Source: Monarcha castaneiventris obscurior (Eukaryota > Chordata > Aves > Passeriformes > Monarchidae). From it: a DNA stretch of 64,000 nt. The notes under the pieces are model-generated. The model was not told the DNA's origin. It saw only the letters and a list, made by a program, of their open reading frames with translations, and did no database searches. Shown piece by piece: positions 22,101 to 36,975 of this stretch. The translations under genes were made by a program, and so were the position numbers. Location of the stretch: positions 15,646,210 to 15,710,209 of the forward strand of contig JAMPIT010000884.1 of NCBI GenBank assembly GCA_026261815.1, written 5' to 3'. How positions within the stretch are numbered: position 1 is the first letter of the stretch; each line of letters opens with the position of its first letter.

Positions 22101-24592
22101 AGCACTGGGCTGTGAACTGAGATACACTTAAATGCCTGAAAGTATGAGAAATGGGGTGCAGGGTCCTCACCCTACCACTGGGAAACAAGGAGCTTGCTGC
22201 CACACCCTCCTGCTTCTCAAGCTTCAACAGGCACAGAAAGCTCTGCAGGTAGGACTCCCAAAAGCTGATGGAGGGAGAAAACAGCAGCTCTACACCAGAG
22301 AGGTTTTGGTCCTAAAGAAACTGTAGGAGTCACACAGGAAGGCTTCTGTGCACCACAGCTCCCACTGCTCCCTCTGCAGTCCTACAGTGTACACGGGACT
22401 GACCTGAATGCCAGCCAGCCCTTCCAACACCAGCTCTTGCAGGACTTGGTCTTTATTCGAAGTCAAAACTTTTCCCCTCTCACCTGGACTGCAAGACAGT
22501 GTTTTAGGGAATCACTGAGCCTTCTGTAACATTTGCACAGCAGATGGATTTTGGAGGCATTTGCACAGCAGATGGATCCTTAGAAATAACACCAGAGAAC
22601 AGCCCTTACACTTGATCCAACCACGCACTGTTCATCCAAGTATCCTCTTCCTCAGTCCATAGTAACCATTCACAGACACCCACCGAGTCTATTGCAAGGG
22701 AGCTGCAATTCCATTTATCCTTTTATGAAAGTTCTCACTGAATTTAAGTCATGCAGCCCTGAAAGGCACTGCGAGGGACCAAAAACCAAGCACTGGATAA
22801 CAAATTTACATTTAATACACTTTTGTGAAAGTACAGCATTTGTAAAGCAAGGATTTGACAATGTAAAATGAGAAATACTTGGCACTACAAAGATTAGGAC
22901 AAGCATAAGAGAATCTGAATTCCTACTCACACGGAGTGTGGTCCAACCTGTCACCACAATTCAACTGACAGACTACTGAGTAAACAAGAACACAGTAATT
23001 ATCTATCTGAAGAAGATAAACTTTAGCAGCTACAAGGTAACAAAAAAGTCTAGGGATCAGCAATACTCTAAATTGGAAAAATAAGTTAAGACTGCACTTA
23101 ATTCAAACTCACATGCTGAGAGTTATGCTACTAAATACGGGGTTTCAAAGACTTCATTTGGCTCCTCTTCTGCTACAGGTTCCTGTGTGAGATGCTTAAA
23201 CTCCCTTGTGCTCCAGTTCCCATCTGAATAATGCTCAGGAATGCTCAGGGAAAAAAATCATGCATTTCAGGATCCAGAGGCCAGCACAACAGGCGCTGCC
23301 TGCAAAACACAGCCGTAACTCTCAACCCAAACACCTGCAATCCTCTGCCAATGAGGTGCTCTTGGATGTGCTTAGGGGTGCTACTGCCAGCTCAAGATGA
23401 GCAAGAGACAGACTGCCAGTGTTAGTGCATAGCTATAATCATATACAAACAGGTTTTCTGGACATTTGACCCAAGTTTGCCCAAAATACCACCACTCAGA
23501 ATGGTTCAGGGGCAGTAAACATAGAGCTGGATGGGAGACTGTCTCCCACCCAAGCACTTCACAGAGTGCTGGGTGAGTTGGAAAGAGAGAACAATCCAGG
23601 AAATCAGGTAAGTAATTAACCCCATGGCTTTCCCAAAATGATAAAGGACCAAATGCAGCTCTCAGATGTGCATGAGAAAGGAATATTTGTTCTCAGCTGG
23701 ATGGGCTGCAAATTATCACTAATGCACATGCAGTCAGTGGGAAGGTTTCACAGCCATATAGATAAGGACTATGGGAACACCAAGATAGCTCTGCTACAGC
23801 ATCAAGAGAGTTTTTTTAAGTTTGGTAAGCCTTGAGTAAAAGCTACGTTTTCAGAGAATAACAAAACTGCTTTGTTACAGCCTTTATGGCAAATTTAACA
23901 GAGGAACAAGGAGAAAATTAGTCCTCAATCTTTCAGACCAAAGTAAAAATTTAGCTGGTTTTGGAAACAGATGTGGCCTCTGCTAATTAGGCTTTGGGGT
24001 TTTTGCAATCCTGAGAAAGAAAACTGCTGACATGATGTGTTTGACCACTCCTGTTCCAGGAGGAGGGAGATGACTAAGGCCAAGATGCACAACACCATCT
24101 TACACACCCAGAGCACATGCCAGTGATTTTCCTCTTGCAGGAGAAACAGAATCCAAAAAATCTCATGCCTCACAGAGGAAAGATGGGTGTTACACAAAAT
24201 AAACACCCTAATTTAAAAATGGGACTCTTCTTTTGAAGAAATCAGTGTGCAAGAGAATACAGTAAGGCCGGAATGAATTTCATTTGGGCTTTGCAAAATA
24301 ATCAAATAAAACATGATCAAGAGATAACTGAAAGGGAAAAATAAAAAAAAAAGGGAAAAGGAAACAGAGATTGCCACTGTAGCTCACGGGAGCTGGAGAG
24401 CCAGGAACAACCTCAAAATGAACAAAGAGACTGCAAAGGTTCCACCATGGTCATATCAGGGTGTGATGATGGAGGTACACATCATTTGTGGATGCTGAAA
24501 CCCACAGTGCATTGAGCTTGTGAGGTTCACCCATCCCATGATCCTCTTGCTGAGCTACAAACTCCACTTAATCAAGCATAACAAAAGAAGTC
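16117..24592 (-). other. CALD1 intron segment
   Basis: Large unique-looking intron. Small structures: a 16-bp perfect palindrome at 17658-17673 (TATATGCATGCATATA), a 2 x 21 bp duplication at 18658-18699, and a 20-bp direct repeat at 22530-22549 and 22559-22578. A GC-richer patch around 19030-19440 has overlapping open frames on both strands, but nothing in them is recognisable. Confidence 0.5.
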
Positions 24593-24660
24593 CGAACCAA
24601 CAAACAAAAACAAACCCCAAACAAACCCAGAAAAACCCCCAAACAACAAAACCCTGTAGT
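24593..24660. repeat. A/C-rich low-complexity tract
   Basis: About 68 bp made almost only of CAAA, CCAAA and AAAACCCC words on the plus strand, with no exact period. Probably a degraded poly(A)/AC-rich microsatellite. Confidence 0.75.
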
Positions 24661-27600
24661 AAGGAATGACCCAGGACACAAAGAGCTGTGATGCCATAAG
24701 GTACTTCTGTAATTACATTGCAGCAGCTCCAGCACTGAACGGATTGCAGATGGAATCTGGCAAGCCCAAAAACCTCCTGTTCAGAAACATGTAATACATT
24801 TTTATGGTTAAAAAGGCCTGCGGGCAATTTGGCTTCAGCAAACCAAACAGAAGCCAGGATTTTACATCCTGTACTGTCAAGTGCACTGGTCTCAAGGACA
24901 CACCTCTAGGACAGGCCTCCACATTTCCTGAAGAATCGTGGGAAGGAAAACAAGTGCACATGGATGGCTTCCACAGGGGCTGCTTTCTCAAATTTTTTAA
25001 ATACATAGAACACCAGTTAGGAGATATTTCTCAATAATGTTTTAAGCAGTCTGGAACCAGAACAATCTTTTATTTTTTTGTCCCGTAGTACAGCAACATT
25101 TGCCTCAAGGACCTGCAGCAGGACAGATCCTGCTAAAGAGAAGCACAAAGGAGATTGAAAGTGATCTGAAAAAGATTCAGAGTGAAACTTCTTGCACAGA
25201 GTTAATCCTCTCCATTTGGTATGCCAGGTTCTGCTGGAGTCAGTCTTGCTCACGAGAAACTGAGTATTTCTCACTGTTGCTTAGTCAAGGTATATGGAAA
25301 AGTGGTGGGTGGGAATTAAAAAAGAAGACAAATTTAGCCAAGGCCCTGATCTTCAAGATAAATGCTGACTTTGAGGAAGAAGAGTCTGAATACAAACAGG
25401 CATCTTACAAAAAAAAACCCCAACCCTACCAATCCCCCCCAAAAGGGGTTGTTTATTAAGCTTTTGGGAGTAGTCCATACCTAATGGTGCATCTGTAGAT
25501 TTTGCTTACTGTGTACTGGTACATCCAACCCTTGCCACTAATGCTGTTTCTTCTTCTTTTTTGCTTTATTATCATCCGTCTGTCTTTCACGTCCTTTCCC
25601 TACAGTAAGCTGACCTCAACAATGACAGGATATGTACTCTAGAATTACTATGATGGGGAGGAGAGGAAAAAAAGTGCTTCACAAGTGACGCCAGCAAACG
25701 TACAGTATTCAGAAGAAAATAAACAAGAGAGTGCCAGAGAAAAGTGGGTGTTGGTGATTAAGTTAACCATTATTCCTCCCACAATTAAAGAAACACATCA
25801 GAGCACTAGGTGGAGAGGGGCAGCCACTTCACGTCAGTTTCAGTCTCCTGATGCAGCACAAAGTGAATTTAAGCAGAGCCAATACTTGGCTTGGTGTTCA
25901 TTTACCAAGAGACAACCAGAGACTGAGGAACAAAAAACCCAAAATACCAGCTTCTGCCCTCATTTGAAACTTTGTTCACCGTAATTCAGCTTAAAAGTCA
26001 AGGAGCTACACTGACTTCAGATCTGAAGCCTGTACTCAAGCCTGGGAGGTGCTGCTCATCTCTGGAATTCAATATGCGCATCCAAAGCGATTGGAAGGAG
26101 AAAACAGTTGAGCAATTGAAAGATAACTAAACCTTGCAGCCAGTACTTTGCTCCAGTAGTGGGGTTTCGAGAAGAGAGAAATTGTATCAAAACACCTTGG
26201 ACTACAGCGTGATTTTTCTGACAACTCCACAAACTGTTTAAACGCTTTAGATGCAGGAAAACCCACACGGAAAGCTGTTTTCCAGCACACTCACTGTTCC
26301 CCAAAACAGTGATTACAGTATTGCACTGTCGGACTTGCAAAAACGCCTCGTTACCACATCCAGCTTGAGCGCCAGAGTGAGATTTCACAGCAACAGCTGA
26401 ACACTTGTGGAAAAGAGAAGGAAGAGGGGAGGGGAAGGCCAAAGGGGGAGTGGGGGAAGCCCTCCCTGACTGTCTACTCTGCAAAGGATTTGAACTGCAG
26501 AAAAGAGGAACCGTGTCAGCAAATGCCAAACCAATGCAGTACCTGCCAAACCGCACCTATCCTTCTCAATCAGCAAAAAAATTATCCCCTGCCTGATTTC
26601 TCTTACCTCACCAATAAAGGGCTGGTTTTTTTCCCTTATTAGGACAGTCTCCACGCTGTAAAATTCTGGCTCTAATAAGGGCCTTTGACAATATGTGCTG
26701 CACATCAGCACAAAAAGAAAGCAACTAATAAAAGTAAAGCACAGAAGGAGAGTAAAAGGGCTGAGTCCTAAATTAAAAGGGACGACATCGGCTTAGCTTG
26801 GGCTCCAAAATTTGATCATAGATTTTATGAAATGGAGAATTAAAATTGGAATGGATAAACGTATGAAGGCTAACATTATACAGATATATAATTATAAACT
26901 TGGCTCTGCAGCCACTTACACATGCAAGCTGCCTTACTGAACTCAAGAAGACTTTTCCACTACATTTAAGAGCTTAGACATCCCAAAATACAAATCAAAT
27001 AGTCAGTACATGAAAATAGTGCAAGAAAGGGTTTTTTGAATGTTTTGGGGTCTTTTTACAAAGTAAAACATGGATACAGTGAAAAGTTACAGCAAGTTGA
27101 GCCTCTATGTTTCAATTATTTCAGTGATTGATATAAGTGTTTTTCTTGGTTGCATTTTTAAGCATTGGATTTAATTTACTGGACATAATTTACTGCATCT
27201 GCTTTATACGGACATATATACACAAATATATGAACTGAAAAGCAATGAAGGCCTGAAACAATCACCAGAGAATTTCCTTGAGGTTTTTTTTTTTTTCATC
27301 TTCCTGTGTTACTCTGAATTGGGAACAGGGTGAATGGGGAGTGCAGGTTTGGCAGGAAAGGGAAAGGCAGGGGTGTGAAGAAGCAGGATAAAGTTGTACC
27401 ACCCCCATCCACCACTGGCTGAACACCTATGCCAACAGTGTGGCTGTGGAGGAGCTATCTGGATTTAAGATCTGCACTAACAATGAATTTTCTAGTTTTG
27501 CTGAAGCAGAAGCAAAAACCCTTGTCAGAGTGAAGTGATATGGAAAATGTTCAGGGCTGCTTTAGTGTAATTCAGCCTGGAACAAGAAAGCAAATCTTTC

Positions 27601-30600
27601 ATCTAGGTTTTTTTTCTTTTTACTTTTCTCTTTAAAAGGTAGGTCAACTGGAATCCAAAGATTCAGAAAAACCCAGAATTTTTTTGTTTAAAAAAATTGC
27701 AAAGGTGCAACTCAGTAATTTCTTATCTAGAAAGTGTAAAAAAAAAATCATTTAAAAAGAAGTATTTCCTATTCTTTTCCTTTAGACAAAGTGAATTTCA
27801 GAAACCTGACATGAACTCACAACCAGCTCTGCTCTGAACTGTTCTGAAACAGTTCTGGCCAAAACTCCCCCAAATTTTCTAGGTTTTACTAAATTTACCT
27901 TTCATTAGAAGCAATTTTCACAGCTCATTTCAGGCATTTGGATTCACAGCAAGTTCCTGGCTTGAACCAAGACTTGCCCAGGGTGGAGAACCTAGATCAG
28001 AATTTTCATTAAACTCTCCCAAGTCACTTGTTCTCTCACAAACTTTAGGTGTTTGGTGCTCGCAGTCATGACTTAAGACTGAGGTGGATGCTCCAAACTC
28101 CACTCCAGCTTTGTGCTCCTGACAGCCAATGCTTTCTTATGCTGAAAACAGCTTCTTTCACTGAGGGACAAAGGCTGCAAAACCTCAGAGGTTTCCCTAT
28201 AGACCTGTCCTTTCTCTGCCACAGTGTTCCTTCCACCCAAGATACTCAAAATTGTTTCAGTTCTTCCTGTAGACTTGTCACTGTTGGGGAAGAGCCACTT
28301 TCAGAAATTAAAACTGGGATTCTTTGCTTCCAAAACAAAGACAAAAAACCTCACTACAGGCTAACATCTTCCTGTGTCTTGTCTGTAGTTACATTATGTC
28401 CTTCTTGTATTACCGCAGTAATGCAGAAAGGCTTTTACAAATTAAGGATTCAGGCCTTTGCCCACTGGGGAACAGGAATGAAGAGCAGGGTCAGAAGAGA
28501 AAACCAGAGGGAAAGAGCAAGCTTCAAGAGAAAATTAACAGCATCAGTTTTTGGAGCAGAATTAACCAGATAACACAGTGCCACCAGCACTACTGCTGTC
28601 TGTGGAGAAGAGTCCTCTTCAACCCCTCTCTTCTCCTAAAAAACTAGGTGACATCAGTCTTGAACATCCAGCCAGGAAACAGAAAAGATAACCTACAATA
28701 CAAAGAAAATGCTACAAAAAAGCCAGCTTCCAACAACCAAACTGAAGTTTGAACGGAAGTTATCATCTGCTGGAAGAAAATATTCTACCTGTTGGCAAAG
28801 AGAACTTCTGCTTTCTCTAGGAACTTGCACAGTAAACACTTCAGTGTCCAGCACAGCGAGCCAAGCCAATCCCTATACATTTATTAAACAGACTTCATGT
28901 TTTCAGGCCAACCGGAATGATTTCTTGGCTATGCTGAGAGCTTCTGCTTTTAATTTCTAGTGTATCAAATGCTAACAGGATTATATGCAGCTATTTAGCA
29001 ATTACAGAATTCTCTACAAATACCACAAGTACACTGAAAGCATAGAAAATAGCTTTAAACAACACAGATGAAATGATCATATAAAGGGGCCATTAGAGGA
29101 CATTTGCAAGAAGTTAACAATCACATTGTACCTCATTCAAAATAATGCAATAACAGCCTCCTCCTTTTCCCTGGAGAGTCTCCAGAGAGTTAACTTATAA
29201 GGATTTTAATACCCCTTTTCTTTTCCACTGCAATCTCCTGAGAAGACATGAGCACTTGGAATGATTACGTTATGCCTCAGCCTGGGAAGGGCAGTATTTC
29301 ATCATTTATTTCTCTGAGCAATGCTTTGAAGAAGCCTTTGTGGGTAATGCTAAAGGTGTCTTCCCCTCTTTTGGCCTGAGGTCACGGAGATGTTTGTTGC
29401 AAGGGAATAAATCAGTTTCCAAGTTTTGGCCACACATTTGATTTCTCTTTAGAGTCCTTGCCAAAGAGAACTTTGCTTTTCTTCCTCAAGCATGCTACTG
29501 TGAGTCTTGACAAAAGAAAACCCATGTCTGGTTTTCAAGGTGTGTCTGCTCTTGTTAGAAGCTGCTACAGGACCCAAGACTCCCAAGATACAGGAAAACA
29601 ACAGGATAGTAGCTAATCATACTTCAGGAGAAAAGGATTGTTCTCACTGAGACATAATTTCACTGATTTCAGTGAACTCACCTCGCACACAAGCTGAGGC
29701 ATTGCTCCCAGCACAACCCAACAGATGTGCCAGATGTAAAGGTAGCACAGTGCTGGTTCCCTCTCTTGCCCAAAAGGGAGTGGAGGAAAATACCTCCCAG
29801 CAAGGTTATCCAATGGTCTCTAGTGTTTTAAACAAAACAGCCAGACCCTGATACCTCACCAAACCAGCCCCAGCACAGACCAGAAAGGTCTCAACTTCAA
29901 GGTCACCTCAGAGGTCCAGCCTGGATCACTGCACTCAGGGCCAGCTCCCCACATTAAGTATCACAAGTCAATGTTTTCACGACTTCTATAATCACTAAAG
30001 TGCCCAAATCTCACCCACACTTTGCCCCTTCCCCTTGCACTGAGTGCACAGAACTTGGTGCTCCCCCACGGCTGCTCCTGTACAGAGGTATGGGAGGGCT
30101 GGCTGCTGTGGCTTGTGGCTGCATTTCACCACAGAACAACACACCAAAAAGTGTCATCTGACATGCTCTTAGTTACATTATTATTTATTGCCCAATTTCT
30201 GAAATCACAGTGAAGGATTTCAGATTCCTGGAAGGGACTTCTTGGAGGGGCTGAGTTTCGGAAATCCCTGAGCTCCCTCTCCCTCCAAGAGCACAGGATT
30301 TCATGCTGGAAACTCTAAAAACCAGGCATACAAAAATCCCAGTTGCTCTTCAAAACCTCTCCCAAGCTTTAAACCAAGCCCTTATATAAATCACAGCAAT
30401 TTAGAAACATAGCAGTGTCCTGTTTCCTACCCATCAACTCATGAAGTGGACCAACAAAACAATAAAGGACAGGAATAAAGCAGATTATATTACTGGCACT
30501 ATTACACAGGCTAATTTTCTTCTCTTGCTTTGCCTTGCACATTCAGGGATGAATGTGCCATGAGGACTTTATTTACTCAGTGAATGAAGCAATCTGAGTT

Positions 30601-32385
30601 ATGTGAAAGATTTCACACAAACTGTGAAACTTCTGCAAACTTCCCACCAGCAGAACTCTGATTAGCAGCCAGTTCTCCCAACACATCCTTCTGCCACTGA
30701 ACAATTTAAATTCTGCAGTTCAGGTAAGAGAAATGCATAAATACAAAGACTTTAGACAGTAGAGCATAATGTAGCAGAAAAAGAAGCAAAAGAACCCAGT
30801 CTATATCCATTGCTCATTCCCCAGTCCAACCAGCTTCCCAGCTTCCCAGAACCATTCTGTTCCCCTTGCCACTGCCACCATCCAGCACCTCCTACACAAC
30901 ACCAAAAGGCTAAATCCATACAGATATAATAAACTGGCAACTCACTTGGAAAGGCTTGACAAGTTCTGCCTGCAGTATGATCTGCTGATCATGTCTGCAG
31001 CGTATGAATCAGTGCAAACTGCTGGCAGCTCCAGGGAGCAAATGGACGGATGATCAGGGCGTGGAATGAGATAATAAAAATGCCATTATCCTTTCAGGCA
31101 TGCGAGGCTCACTGGATGCTCTTCCCACCCCACAGGTTAACCATTTGGTTGGTCCTGTAGCTCCTGGAATGACACTCTGTATTTGCCTGTTGTCAGGCTC
31201 ATTATCTATCTTGTATCCCCCTCCCCTCCCTTCACCCCCCTCTGCTCTGTGATCATATGATTATTATTCTTTTTTACTGTATTCTCTCTAATAGATCCTC
31301 CTTGTCATTGCTGGGCCCCCGGTTACAGAAACTCCTGCAGATTTCTCAGCTGCCCAAGTTAACTGAAACTCCTGCTTCCCATTCAGCTTTCACAAGAAGG
31401 GATTCTGTTCAGGCAGCTTGTCTGAGCACCGAGAGCCTCAGCACCACACAGAGGTGTCTCCACAGGGATTTGCTCATAGGAAAGTCACATTCCAGCCTGC
31501 CACAAGATGAGAGGACCCAGCTATAAAATAATGGTCCGGGGAACAGTCCTCCCTTTTGATAGTAAATCACTGCCTAAGCATTTTGCAGGCACTTTTGCAC
31601 ATCCAATCTGACTTGTGAAAGGTCAAGCTGGATCAGACAGCTCAAGACTGACAGGGATTGCCAAACACAAACAAATCCAAGCAGGTTGGAAGTTGCTGCA
31701 AGCTCAACTGCAGTCAAGGTAAAACCATCTTTTGTTTTACAACAGGATTATAAACAGGGCTGGAGCTAAATCCAGCCTAACAGACCGTCCTCAGTGTTCT
31801 TCCATGTAATCCAGTGAACGAAGCAGGAAACAGAAGTGCAAACAGGGATTTAAATGGAGGCACCATCAGTTACCATGATTTCATATGCTTGGCTCTCATA
31901 CCCCTTCCCCTTAAATCCCAAAAAAGTGAGCAAACTGAAACCACTTACTGTGCAGCCCTACAGCTATTCCACCCCAGGCTGTGATCTTGTTAACCCTCAT
32001 AAATGACAGGAGTGGGTGTGGATGGATTAGCAGCCCAAAGGGAAATCTCCACTGCAAGCCTGTCTGTGGGACAGAATGTGTGGGTTCAGCAGGTGGCACT
32101 CTTACCTTGGAGTGAGCACCCAGGCCACCCTCTGCACAAAGCCATGGACAACGTTGCACGCCCAAGGAAGATTCAACCCTGACTCTTTTCTCCTCAGAGC
32201 TTTCAAGAATCCCATGGCCACACGTTGCTTGGGACACTGATATTAATTTATGTTCTGCTTAAAACCCGTAACTGGATTTTTCTTCCTCCCAAAAACTCTC
32301 TACAGTTTTGAGGAGATAGATTTTTTTTGTGAAAAGGTAACAATTCTGTGCTGTATAATAGTTGAACAATTCCCATGCATGCACG
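24661..32385 (-). other. CALD1 intron segment
   Basis: No repeat family or exon recognised. The longest open frame is 174 codons on the plus strand at 28049-28573. It has no similarity that I recognise, no repeat or domain pattern, and is close to chance length for this much sequence. Confidence 0.5.
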
Positions 32386-32427
32386 TACACACACACAAAC
32401 AGGCTTCTTTACACACACACAAACAGG
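32386..32427. repeat. Duplicated CA-rich 18-mer
   Basis: The word TACACACACACAAACAGG occurs at 32386-32403 and again at 32410-32427, separated by CTTCTT. It is a short dinucleotide microsatellite duplicated together with its flank. Confidence 0.9.
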
Positions 32428-35400
32428 TCTGCTGTACCCCAAGAAGTTGCTATTTCTTCATGCACACCTTCTGTAGACCCAGCCCTTTGTTCTAAAGCAC
32501 AATAAACCCCCCATCTTTTGGTGTATAAAATATACTGGAACTCTGTTCTGGAGAAAGGAAAGGCCAATAGTGCTGGTTGCCAAGGGAGGAAAATATTAAT
32601 TCCAATTCTGTGGTTGCAGAGAGAGCTGTAAATGAGATGAGGATGCAGCAGGCAGGCCACTGCTCTTTTTTTGTTTTACCCTGCCCTTAAAGGAAGGTGA
32701 ACATGTGTGAAGGAAGGCAGTGTGAATACAGAGGGTCCTTAAAAATGTTGGTGAGAAAGGAGGCATATTTACTCTTTCTGGAAAAGGCATTTCTACTGCT
32801 GAGGAATTACAGCAGCAGAATTCTTCCCTCTGGAAGAGCATTAGTTAAACAGAGATCGTATCACTGTTCTTCCAAAATACAGATTTTAATCAGATGCCAG
32901 ATGTAAGAGCTGATGTTTATGAAATTCTAAATTGGGTTCCAAGGCAGCCCTACAGATTTCTAATACAGGTCTTTATTCACTACTGTGTTACAGAAACTTT
33001 TTATTACAGTTCATTGTTCTGCACCCTGGAATAAATCAGATTATTGTAGTGCTCACCAACAAAACTATTTCCATTCAGGATAAAAATAAAAGCAAATTGA
33101 CTATCTTCTAAAACACTACACTCTACACCTTCAAAGAATAGTTGCAGATTTTTAGAAAATCTGCCTGTACTGTCATGCATGGCTCTATTTGTTGGCCATT
33201 AGAAACAGGGGAAGCCTCTTCCACTTGTAGGAGACTCCAGAACCATTTTAAAATACTCCTCTTTGGACAGTCACAAGAATCACTATTTTTCTTGCTTCAC
33301 TACTGTTTTGAATTATAAAATTCTGGAAAAGAACTTCAGTCCACACAACGCTTCACATGGTCAGCCCATTTCTAATTTCAAGACTTCTAGCAACAAATTG
33401 CATCCTCTTGCCCACACCTCTACAGCACCGCTGAGAATACATCTCATTTGCCCCAAGATTCAGCAATGAGCAACACTAGCCATGCAAGCCTATCCTCAAG
33501 GCGTGTGCCATCTTTGCCTGCAAATGAGGAACTGAAGATAAATAAGGTGGGAAAATCCCACATCCAAACAGTATCAGTGTCTGTCTGTAGTGTTATCTGT
33601 GACAGGCATCCTTGTCAACAACTGCTCAACACGCTCTGCACGCTGGCATCCCACAAATTAATTTTTAATTTGACAGCACCGGTGTTGTTATTATTCTTTC
33701 TTCCACCCAGAAATTGCTAAAACCGTGGTTTGTCACACTGGCAAAGCTGCAAGATCAAACAGGCAGCTCTGGACACACAGCTGTCAATCCAGTGCACAAG
33801 GCAAGGAGCACGCTGCCCCGTGGGCCTGGGCTGACCCACAGGAGCAGTGTGTGGGTGCACTGGGGAGGGCCCAGGAGGCCTCAGCCCAGCTGCCCTCGGA
33901 GCTGTGCCCATCATTTAAGACATAAGGTCCATCCAGCCGAGGAACATCTGTTCTAACAAGAGCTACAGGGCCGTTTGATCATTCTGTTGGCAGCACAAAG
34001 GAGGGCTCGGCCAAGGCCAAACCCTGCAATGCCAAGCACTCCCGTTCAGCTGGGTGTGGATCCAGCAGCTCCCGAAGTTTGCAGCAGTGCAAAACTCTAG
34101 CTCCCCTGAAAGAAGCTGAAACAGATCGTGCCATGCTTGCAACCCCTTTGGAAAGAAGTGGGAGGAGGATCTGAGTCAGTTGTAGATCCTTGCACTTCAT
34201 AATCTCTTTATTATCTGGAAGCCAAATGTTTGTTGTTTACTTCAGTAGCTTAACCAAGAGGGATACTTCCAGTACTCTGTGGCCCTGAGGTGAAGATCTT
34301 GCATATGGAGCAGGAAGAGGCAAATCACCTCTCAGATAACCTCAAAAATTCACATGGGGCATCTAAAGCACAAAAAATGATGGGGCAGCAGACATCCTGC
34401 CTTCCTTGTACATCCTGATGCTTCAGAGATCTAGGACACCAAAACCCCTAAGGAAAACACTAGAAAGAGAAAAAAAAACTAGAGTAAACAAATGCTAACT
34501 GCACCAGAGCACTTGTGAGGTGTCATTCATGCCAATGAACTCAAGGCAAATGGCTCTGCAAGAGTGCAGGGTCATCTATTGCAGCAATGAAAGGAACTAC
34601 AGGGCCTTTCCTATGTTCCGAACATTAAAAGCAGTAAAATGAGGAGGAGGAAGGAGACATGAGAGCTTTCCAAAAGGAAATTATTACTGGGAGGTTCCAA
34701 TGTCTACTCATACTAACAATAAGAATGTCCAGAGGTCATCCAGAGAGCCACTTAACATTTTGTTTGTTATTTTTCCTTTAACCATTCCTGCAGGCAAGGC
34801 AGAGTTTTCAGTGAGCTGATCAAAAAAGCTCTTTTTTCTTTTGAAATGGTAGTGAATTTAGAACCTCACAGAGGCATATGCACTGTCCAGACCATGCTTT
34901 TCCATATGTAGCTTATTCCCTTCTGTACCTATTTGTCAACAGTGATGCTGTTTGTCAAGTTAATATGATGCTCACTGTGCTTGTCCTGTTACTCAAACAC
35001 CTTCATGTTTCTTCAGCTCTTTGTTGAGGCAGTTTTAGAACAGGCAAGTAACTTACAGAAATGTACCTGATTGGTTTCAAAGACAGTAAATTGCTCTCCC
35101 TGCAGTGCCTCCTCTCTGTGCCATAAGCCTGAAATAAGCAGGCAGACTTGTAGAGAAGTTTGCAAAGCTACTGGCATTTTGCAAGAGAACTCTGTTTTTT
35201 ATGAAAATCCATTCTAATGACATTAACATCTGCTCCTTATTTGAAGAATATTTTTAACTGTTCCCTCCCTGGGAAAATGAAAGATGCCACAGTCTCTTTC
35301 ATGTTCTCACGGAGTAGACAAACTCTGTTGGTTTTTTTAAGGTCTGTTCTGAAATGCCCCAATACAGTTCACTGCAGGGAACTCAGTGGATGCATCTCAG

Positions 35401-36975
35401 AGGGCAAAAAGCATCTGCATTCAACCATCTTAGGAGATTTCATTCTAGGGCACTGGCATGTGAGCGGGGAATTTATTTCACAGATGAACAACATTTTGTG
35501 TATTAAATCACACGCTGTAGGTAAAATCTGGCAGCTCATACATAAGCTCTTGGAGTATATCTCTTGAGTCCCTATAAAAACAAGACTATGCACTCCGTCA
35601 TCAAATAATGCTGAGCTGTCTCTTACAATGTATTTTTTTTCCAAGTCAAGCTGTAAAAATCTCAAGTAACAGAGGCTCTGCCATTCCCCAGCTGTAAGTG
35701 TTCCGAGCTCTTTCAGGGTTCAATACTAAGAATCCATCCTACAGCTATGATATCTATTCTTCCCTTCATTTTTTTACTCTATCCCATAGTTATAACTACC
35801 TGGATGCCTATTTTATTGCGGAGTCAAAAATTTAATGTGTTCAATGAAACCTGTGAGTACCCAGCTATGTACCTGGATTTATGGATTAAAATACATACTC
35901 AAATTGAAATATGTGGGTTTGGGCACATGCATGTGCAAATCATGGAGTTACACACAAGAATTTGCATGTTCACACCAACACATTATCAGGTAGCAAATGC
36001 CTTATCAGAAGATAGAACTATTTGCATAGACAAGTTCTGCAGGGTTGGGAACACAAGCCTTGTACATTAGAATGCAAGAGCCTGCAGCCCGAAATTACAA
36101 ACACTTCCAAAATACGTAGCTCCAGATAAGACCCATGTAGAGCTTATGCAGCACTCAATCCTATCTGATGCCTGCTTTGCTGAGACAGGATGGCCTTGGA
36201 TACTACAGGCAGGAGTTTGTTCCTCTGCAGGGAGGAGAATTGAATTTTCTCTGACTGTCCTCAGTTTTTGAGGTAATATTATCCTGCTTTTCACATGGAA
36301 AAGTTGCTGACTGCATGTATGGCTGTAAGAGTAAACAAAACAAACTCCAAGACAAGTGTTATAATCATATTCCAAGGAGAACTACCACTGTAAATTGAAA
36401 CTTGATTAGAATAACACATTTGCTGGTGTTTGCATTCTCTATCGGCCACTTATGGGGAAATGCACAATCCAGAAATAAAGCAGCATAGTATTTCGTGGGT
36501 GTGAGAGACCACTTTCGCCAAAGCATAGCTTTGGTTTTATGTCATATTTTCACTGCTTTCAAATAAACATGGAGATCCAAGCAATAGTGTCCATATAACC
36601 ACCAGGATACAGGTACCTTCTGCTCACTGGACAACTGGGATGGGGGAAGGCGTATGAGGGAAGCAATCATAAAGGCTTCATCACTTCTCCCTACGCCCCT
36701 GCCACTGCCACAGGTGAGGGGCAGGCTCTGGTCCCCTCCTGCTCTGAGCAGGAGCCCATTTCTCTCAGCCACCACCAGCAGCAGATGGAAGGGCCACTGT
36801 TTCCCCACACAATTCCACACCTCTTCTCTTGTGCTTTATGCATTTCAGGGACACACGCCAGTTCTCACAGCAATAAAAAGCCATCTATTATTTGGGCTCT
36901 CAGACTTTAAAATTTGCTCTCTCTCATTTATACCCGAATTAGAGTGGCTATTAAAAAATTTCAGCTTTATCAGTG
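32428..36975 (-). other. CALD1 intron segment
   Basis: Unique-looking. A GC-richer patch lies at about 33770-33920, with neither CpG clustering nor an ORF that I recognise. Nothing else is supported. Confidence 0.5.

Noticed and set aside
28049..28573. 174-codon plus-strand open frame
   Set aside because: No recognisable domain, no flanking splice or promoter context, and a length that can occur by chance in 64 kb read in six frames.
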